Below the pieces are notes generated by a model, which saw nothing but the letters and a program-made list of their open reading frames with translations, did no database searches and was not told where the DNA came from. 64,000 nt of DNA, taken from positions 19,207,152-19,271,151 of the forward strand of contig NC_058160.1 of the NCBI RefSeq assembly GCF_020080835.1, read 5' to 3'. Within the stretch, counting starts at the first letter, position 1; every line of letters starts with the position of its first letter. This DNA comes from Cotesia glomerata. Lineage: Eukaryota; Arthropoda; Insecta; Hymenoptera; Braconidae. Of this stretch, positions 50,796 to 64,000 are shown in pieces. The translations under genes and the position numbers were made by a program.

Positions 50796-51235
50796 TAGAG
50801 TGGTCCTTCATTTAATAATTTTAGAACTTACAGTAACGCGCCCTTTAGATCCAGTTTTTCAATATCACGTCACAGATGCCGTGAGTGCGTATAAAAAAAA
50901 ATTCGAAAGTAGAAAAGTTTTTATCCCGTATTTTCATTCTTTTAAATAATCATGTCACGTTTTCTTGACATACCTCGGCTTATTCCGAACGATATTAGCT
51001 ATGTATGCGCAAAATTTCAAATTGATTCATTTTATTAAAACTCATGATTTTTTGGAACACGTATTAAGGGGGATGCCACTGTGACAGCCAAAAAAAATTC
51101 CCGAAAATCACTCTTTTTTTTCGGCCACCGCAGCGACTATCCCCCTTGATATTAAAATCAATAGCTTTAATTTAAAAGGTATCAAAAAAGTGTATAGGAA
51201 GAATTGTTAAAATCACTAAAATAAGGACCACTCTG
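50796..51235. mobile_element. MITE with [C/T]AGAGTGGTCCTT ends
   Basis: Inverted ends TAGAGTGGTCCTTCATTT and CAGAGTGGTCCTTATTTT, about 440 bp apart. An inner imperfect inverted pair (AAGGGGGAT ... ATCCCCCTT, 51067-51148) may be a second nested element. The 8-bp flanks ATTTATAT and AGGTATAT match at six positions, a weak target duplication. Confidence 0.7.
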
Positions 51236-51680
51236 AGGTATATATATATATATATAAAACAAAAAAGATTTCTTTTCTTAAAATTTATGATGCAAATAGT
51301 AATATATAAAAAAAAAAATATTTTTTTCTTTAATATCTTAAGGTATCTTGTTAATTTTAAGGATTAAGAGTAAATTTTAAATTATATATTTAATTAAGAT
51401 TTGGTAACAATGGTAGGCGCGATCCTTGTTATAAAATAAAATAAAAAAATCTTTGCAAATCAAAATTAATTTGCTATTATAAAATACATTTTTTAAAGGC
51501 TTAGTATTTGAATCAAGAACAAGGAATTCGTACAATATAAATGATAACCAGTATTAGTAGATTTCATAAAAATCTAACTATTGCATTTGTCCTCATGATG
51601 AAACTTCCGAAAAATTTTGCTATATTTCGACTTAGCTCGTCATCCTGATTCAGAAAATACATATGGTTCAAAAGTTTATA

Positions 51681-52128
51681 CAGAGTGTCCCAGAAGTAAC
51701 GGACGCCATTGTAGCATCTGATAAACAAAATAATTCTGAGATGAAAAGTCCTTAGCCATTTTTTAATCAGACGCATAGATAATTAATTATTAATTAAAAT
51801 AACGTCCTCTTATGCTTTAGAGAGAGAGCATTAGTGTCAAGTCAAGTGCGTTCCAACGAAGATGCTTGCATGTGTGAATGTGTAAGTAAATATGTGTGAC
51901 TACGTTAGCTATAGAAACTAGTTAGTCATACAGTTAGTTGTGTCTTTGTTTGGCACATATTTTACTGGGCACTAGCGCTCTCTCTCTCTAACAAATAAAG
52001 AGACGTTATTTTTAATTAATAATTAATTATCTATGCGGTTAATTGAAAAATGGCTAAGGACTTTTCGTCTCAGAATTATTTTTTTCATCAGATGCTACAA
52101 TGACGTCCGTGACTTTTGGGACACCCTG
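51681..52128. mobile_element. Foldback MITE with CAG.GTGTCCCA.AAGT ends
   Basis: Arms of about 115 bp: the left end CAGAGTGTCCCAGAAGT and the right end ACTTTTGGGACACCCTG are inverted, with homology continuing through the ATTAATTATTAATTAAAA stretch. TATA flanks both sides. The centre (51820-51990) has CT/AG-rich runs. The two small mirrored ORFs are translations of the arms. Confidence 0.82.
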
Positions 52129-52421
52129 TATATGTATGTATATATACGATATAACGCGGCTTGTGTCCACCCTCTCTTACGAATCTTAATGGATCTTTAT
52201 GAAACTCAGCATACATATTCTCCATGAGATTGTCGAAGACAAATTTAAATTTGAGCGGAATCAATTGATTAGTTAAAAAATACCAGCAGCTTGAAATTTT
52301 TATAAATTCAAAATTTTTCACTTTTACTACTTTTTCCACAAATAACTTTTGAACAAAATTTTTTTTTTGGTTTCTGTAAATTTCATGCCAAAGCCAGTAA
52401 AATAAGCTTTACTTTACATAA

Positions 52422-52560
52422 GATAAAAGCCCCAGTACCTGCTCAGGAATCAGTACCTGATAACTCCATACACTTGTATATCTATATTAAAAAATGCAGA
52501 TATACAAATACATGGAGTGAGCAGGGACTGATTCCTGAGCAGCTACAGGGGCTCTTACCT
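52422..52560. mobile_element. Small palindromic MITE
   Basis: Left TGCTCAGGAATCAGTACCTG and right inverted CTGCTCAGGAATCAGTCCCT, with further pairing of CTCCAT.......GTATATCT around an AT-rich loop at about 52487. About 139 bp, no ORF. Confidence 0.7.
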
Positions 52561-53438
52561 TACCTGCATGAATTTCTAACATGAAAATTTTCCATATCTT
52601 TAATGAAATTTTACTGTTGCATTCGTTTTGATTTATTTTTGATGTACTTAATTTTATATTTCTTCTTAAAAAATTAATTTAATTTATTTATTATTATTAA
52701 TAAATGTAGCTATTAATGAAATCTACTTCTATTTCGGCTGTCGAATGGCCTTTTTTACAATATAACTTCGCTCCTCTTACATATATTAGTATTCTTTCTC
52801 CTACTAATAATTTTGAGTTTCACTCCGGGCAATCGGAATACAAATAAGTAGTAAGATAATGATCTCAGTGATAATTTGAGTAGAAAAAATTGCATAAAAA
52901 TTTGATTTTTAAATATAAAAAATTTATTTTTAAAATTGAATATAACAATTTTTAAATAATATACTAAAAAATAGAAAAATGGTGACTTTAAGTAAGTCAT
53001 TCATTAAAGTTTTTCGTTCCGTTTGCCGTATAGCTGTTTTCAGTTACTTTTTTCATAAGTGCATAACGTCAAAGATTTTTATTTGTAAATATAAGTTTTC
53101 TTCAAATCTTATTGTACATATATAAGCGGAGGTTTTTTTAGCTTTATTAATTCTTATAAAACAAAAAATTTGAATTTACTATGAAGTATAAAAACCAATG
53201 TGATACCTTCAGATATTAAGAAAAATTTTTTTTTGTCACTCATACCCCTTCTGTTTTAATCATTTTATATATATTTTTTTTTCATAAAAATAAGAAAAAA
53301 CAAACCATTACATTCCTTAATCATTCAAACAGAAAAATACTGTTATTTTATAACAACGACACCATTATAAACTCACTGTATACTATTCCAGAAACTAGCA
53401 AAACTAGTGCGTAACTCCGAGCGAAAATTCTGATAGTA
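52561..53438. other. Presumed 3' UTR / downstream region of the BRSK-type kinase
   Basis: Follows the kinase stop codon on the minus strand. AT-rich with no ORF of interest. The 3' end of the transcript cannot be placed. Confidence 0.4.
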
Positions 53439-59777
<6,339 letters not shown>

Positions 59778-60522
59778 CTGATAAAGATAATAAATCTTTA
59801 ATTAGTTAACCTATGTTAAACTAAAGAAATTTATAATTTAATACATAAAAATAATTTTATTAATCTAGTTAAACTGAGAAGAAGTCAAAGGTTGAAAAAA
59901 TAAGAAAATGAAGAGTATTTTTTCTAAAATATACATGAATATCAATTTAATTAATTAATTATTTAATTTTATAACTAATGATTTTAATTTTAAAATTTAA
60001 CATGAATTTACCAGCTTTTGGTGAAATTAATCTTAATCATCCTATAGTGCAAAAAATATTATTAAGGAAAAACTATGAATCGGTACTGTTAAGTTCAATT
60101 GATTGATAAAAAAAAAATTTACATAAATACACTAGGAAGCTATGAAAATAATAACAATACGTGTTTCTTCACTCTCGATATGTTTATTTCCTACAAGGCA
60201 ATCGAGCAAAAAAAAATCGTCACAGAAAGTTGCTGTAATAATTTTTGTGAATATATAAACTATATTCATCGGTATTTTTACCGCGCTGGTCAGTATAGTA
60301 AAGATACGTGAAGACAATATGTTTTTTTTATATTTACATATGTTTGACCACTCCACTTGTTTTGAAAGTAGATGCGCTTGCGCGAATGCTCAAATGTATT
60401 TTTATTGTTTTATTACAATTTTAATTAAATTATATAAGTTCAAGTACTATCCGAAAAAGTTTAATTTTATATAAATATTGTGCATTGATCTTAGTATCAA
60501 ATATATATTTATAACTTCATGG
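59778..60522. other. Upstream intron of the kinase gene
   Basis: No exon encoding the expected N-terminal kinase segment (glycine-rich loop) was found between 59778 and 64000. This stretch is therefore read as intron. Confidence 0.55.
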
Positions 60523-61402
60523 CAGAGTTGCAAATGATGCATTAAATTTCTTAATGCATTAGCATTTTCATTGATCATTAAATTTAATTTACTAATGAAA
60601 AATATTTTCATTAAAGATTAAATCTAATTTTTAAATGGAAATAATTTTCGTTGACCATTAAATTTAATTTTTCAATAAAAAATATTTTCATTAATCATTA
60701 ATTTTAATTTTCTAATTATAAATATTTTCATTACCCATTAAAAGTTCTTTTTTAATGGTGAATTTTCCCATTGATCATTCGATTTAATTTTAATCAAAGT
60801 ATTGTCATTCATAATTGAATGTAATAGTGTGTTCGGACTCCCTGCCCCGAGCGCATCACCATTTTTTTTACTCGAAACAATTTTATTTAAGAATAAGGAA
60901 AATTCGGATCAAGATGTACTGATTATTAAAACGATGTAATATAAAAAGATAACTTTTTATACCCAATTAGTTAATATTAATTTTGAATGAAATTGTTTTT
61001 TTAAAAAAAACATCTGACAGCAAATCGACTCTAGCCCTAGAGCGTTCGAATTTTGTTTACTTGCTCTATTTTTTCTTTATTATTCACATTTTCTAAAATA
61101 TGAGCTCTACTGATGTTGTGCTGATCGAGATCTTTCATTTGAGTATACACATGCATTTTTGATATATGTCCTATATATCTACTTGATATACGTACTTATA
61201 TGTCATGTATATCAAATATATCAATAATGCATATGGGTACTCTAATGAAAGGTCTCGGTGAGTATAACTTTAAGATGAACTTATATTTTTGAAAATGTCA
61301 ATAATAAAGAAATGTGCTTGTTTCTTCTTAACTATTGACATTTTTCAAGATATAACCTCATCCTGATGTTATACTCATCGAGACCTTTCATTTGAGTACC
61401 CA

Positions 61403-62172
61403 CACGGAAAAAAAAATTTCGTTCTGGTAACGTAACTGTAGAGTTACCACAACTATACACAGTTTACTGTTCGCTGTAGAGTTACAGTAACAAAATGTTA
61501 TTTAGTTCTGATAACTCAATGTTGTTGAGCTCTCAGAGCTCTACGGGATTGTTCTCAGAGCCAAACGGTATAGTTGGAAGCGCCCTACGTTGCGCAGTAG
61601 TGGAGTGCGCTGACATATTTCATAACCTTCTAAAATGCCAAACATAATTATTTTGTTACTAATCTATATTATTAAAAATATATAAGGACAATTAAGTTCC
61701 CAATTTATTTATTTAAGGAAATAGGTTTTTTTTTTTGTCAAATTGAATTTCGTTAGAACAGTTTTGTATTTATGGTTTTTCAAGCTTCATTTGCAGTGAC
61801 TCTTAATTTAATTTATTAGTTGAATATATTGTGATAAGTGATAAGTTATCGGAATACATTAAAAAGACCCCATTTAACACAAAATAAAATTTATTGTTGG
61901 CAATATAAATTCATTCTGCCGCATATATTTATTAAATTATCAATGCTAAATCGTAAAAAAAAATTAAAGTAAAACAGACTTCCAAAAATTTGTTATAGTC
62001 TTAGAACGATCCTGTAGAGTTGTGAGAGGTAAATAACGTTTAGCTCTCAGAGCTCAACGATGTAGAGTTGCAGGAGCTAAATGGTATTGTTACTATAAGA
62101 ATACGTTAACCTACTGGAACTTTTTACAACTAACTACTATAGAGTTCCTATAGCAAAATTTTTTTCTCCGTG
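61403..62172. mobile_element. MITE with CACGGA(A/G)AAAAA ends
   Basis: Inverted ends CACGGAAAAAAAAATTT and CACGGAGAAAAAAATTT, followed by related GTAGAGTTACC/GGAACTCTATAG motifs. It splits a copy of the GTACCCACATGCATTTT module, so it is the youngest layer here. The interior repeats GAGCTCTCAGAGCTC twice (61528-61542 and 62040-62055 region). Confidence 0.78.
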
Positions 62173-62466
62173 GCACATGCATTTTCATATATACATATAT
62201 ATATAAATATATGAAAAATTGATGTGGGTACTCAAATAAAAGGTCTTGATGAGTGTAACATCGAAGTGAGCTTATATCCTTAAAAATGTCAATAATTCAC
62301 AAGATACAAGGTAGTTTCTTAACTATGTAAAATTGCACTGTATTTTCTTAACTATTGACGTTTTTAAAGATATAAGCTCATCCCGATGTTACACTCATCG
62401 AGACCTTTCATTTTAGTGCCCACATCAATTTTTCATATATTTATATACATTATATATATGTATTCT

Positions 62467-62468
<2 letters not shown>

Positions 62469-62536
<68 letters not shown>

Positions 62537-62545
62537 TAAATCTAT
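62469..62545. repeat. (AT)n microsatellite
   Basis: About 30 AT dinucleotides plus near-AT flanks at the centre of one palindromic module. Confidence 0.9.
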
Positions 62546-63527
62546 GAAAAATTGATGGGGGTACTCAAATGAAAGGTCTCGATGAGTATAACTCCAGGAT
62601 GAGCTTATATCGTAGAAAATATCATCAGTAGACAAAATACGACGTCATTTCTTAATTATTGAAATTTTTTAAGATATAAGCTCATCCCGATGTTACACTC
62701 ATTAAGAGCTTCCATTTGAGTACCCACATGCATTTTTGATATATTTTTCACATATACATATAGATAATATATATAAATTTATAAAATATATGAAAAATTG
62801 ATGTGGGTACTCAAATGAAAGCTCTTGATGAGTGTAATGTCGGAGTGAGCTTAACATATTTAAGAATATCAATATTTAAGAAAGTACAGTGCAATTTAAC
62901 AAAAGTCGATATGTAATTAAGCAAATTTGATTTATTGATAGTTGGCAATTCTCGGCGGTCACATAGTGACTGCAGGTTGCTAGTGTTTTATATTTTTCTA
63001 CAACGATGTCTACCAAACCATGCAATTAACCAATTTCGACGTTCTTCATAGCAACCGACGCCGATAATCAAAAGCTATAAATTAAATTACGACTACAATA
63101 ACAATCCGACATTAATTGAATAAATTATTTCAAAAAAATACTTTTTTTGAATTATTTCGAAAATTTTTTCGAAGATTTTCGAAAATCAGGGTACAACTAT
63201 TAACTTCCCGATTTTTTGAAAATTATTGATATTATAGCGGAAAGTTGAAAAATAGTTCGATTAACAATTAAATTTAATATCTAATTTTAAAAATTTCCAT
63301 TAATCATTAAAAAAAATTTTTAATTTTATATATTTCCATTAACCATTAAATTCAATATTTTAATTTAAATGATTTTTGCTGATCATTAAAAAAATATTTT
63401 TAATGATAAATATTTCCATTCACAATTAAATTAAATTTTTTAGTGGAACATTTTTTCACTAAAGAATTGAATTTAATGAGTTAATGAAAATATTTTTCAT
63501 TAAAATTTTCACAACTCTGCTTCATGG

Positions 63528-64000
63528 GAATCATTATTTACATAAGTAAGAATAATCTTTTCGATTTGATTGAATGAGGCCAATGCGATTGATTCGTCGG
63601 TACAGCAGCATAAATTCTTGCTTTTATAAAAGAATACTCAAATAAATTTTTGATAATTAATATTACAACAAAATGTACAAGAGGACATCATACACAGAAA
63701 AAAAATAGAATAGATCTTATTCCTATGTAGAATGGTAACCATTACTATGTTACATAGTAACTGAAATTTTTGTGAGAATTCTGAGTAAATTTGATGGAAA
63801 TATTCTTAGAAATTGTGATAAAAATATGAGTAATAGCTCATTCAGTGCAGAATTAAATTCTGAAAATAATGTTGTTGTTTTTTTTATTTTTTTGATAAAA
63901 ATTTCAATTTGTTATTAAAAAAAACATAAACAAAATAAAAAATCTCAGTTTTTTGTAAATAACTCAACAACTATAGGTGATATCAAAAATCGGAAAAAAG
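63528..64000. other. Kinase intron or upstream DNA; possible MITE start at 63693
   Basis: The sequence ACACAGAAAAAAAATAGAAT at about 63693 matches the ends of the A-rich MITE family seen elsewhere in this window. No inverted partner occurs before the window ends. Confidence 0.35.

Larger units (their letters stand above)
61080..62900. repeat. Array of palindromic modules
   Basis: At least four modules in alternating orientation share GTGGGTACTCAAATGAAAGG, TCTCGATGAGTGTAACATC and GAGCTTATATCTTAAAAATG. Each is paired with an inverted partner around an AT-rich centre. One module is interrupted by the MITE at 61403-62172. They lie inside the 3-kb hAT-like element. Confidence 0.75.
60523..63519. 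mobile_element. Non-autonomous hAT-like element, 2,997 bp
   Basis: Ends read inward CAGAGTTG. CTTCATGG is duplicated exactly on both sides (60515-60522 and 63520-63527), giving a textbook 8-bp hAT target duplication. Both subterminal regions (60540-60840 and 63240-63500) are arrays of a degenerate unit of about 60 bp around TTTTCATTAATCATTAAATT, in inverted symmetry. The interior is filled with palindromic modules, a nested MITE and an (AT)n tract. There is no transposase ORF. Confidence 0.85.

Noticed and set aside
51564..52227. Two mirrored ORFs starting MRLI(K/E)KWLRTF
   Set aside because: They are the two inverted arms of the 51681-52128 MITE, not a duplicated gene.

Overview
The window is AT-rich nuclear DNA from an animal, most likely an insect. 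Three conserved genes have short, canonical GT-AG introns, and their encoded proteins resemble insect orthologues. The transposon mix (hAT, R1-clade and R4/Dong-clade retrotransposons in microsatellites, many palindromic MITEs) and overall character suggest a hymenopteran, perhaps a parasitoid wasp. That placement is inference, and no viral, bacterial or CRISPR content was seen.

Host genes, left to right: (1) glycogen synthase on the minus strand (coding 2735-5685, 11 coding exons, about 692 aa, plus a likely non-coding first exon near 6215-6300); (2) RUVBL2/reptin AAA+ ATPase on the plus strand (27732-30132, 5 exons, 455 aa); (3) a BRSK/SAD-type polarity kinase on the minus strand (last exon 53439, extending past the right edge; the first coding exon is outside the window). 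No functional link between the three is evident.

The rest is layered transposon sequence. 8.0-11.1 kb: a TTAA-flanked palindromic MITE and a foldback element. 11.4-16.7 kb: a 5.24-kb hAT element with a perfect 8-bp target duplication. It carries two convergent paralogous transposase genes, one lacking all three catalytic acidic residues, plus a nested SINE and a MITE. 16.7-18.4 kb: two copies of a tandem unit that provide empty sites for neighbouring insertions. 18.7-27.7 kb: a foldback structure with about 1.6-kb arms and a satellite-filled loop. Its left arm carries a 5'-truncated R4/Dong-type retrotransposon inside (TAA)n, and its right arm carries a solo-LTR-like insert. Each arm shows the other's insertion site empty. 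The structure ends 32 bp upstream of the reptin start codon.

34.0-45.1 kb: a second large inverted-repeat region. It holds a 1.35-kb TIR element, a 2-kb TIR element with an ORF of three basic repeats, and a near-full-length R1-clade (Mino/Waldo-like) retrotransposon inserted precisely in an (AC)n microsatellite. 45-53 kb is gene-poor with several MITEs and a 230-bp (AAT)n array. 60.5-63.5 kb is a 3-kb non-autonomous hAT-like element with an 8-bp target duplication, upstream of the first visible kinase exon and probably in an intron.

The most unusual items are the two-gene hAT with a catalytically dead paralogue, the nested foldback abutting reptin with built-in empty sites, the SINE whose target duplication copies a splice donor, and a GC-AG intron in the kinase gene. 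All exon boundaries and similarities were read by eye; no alignment or database search was run.
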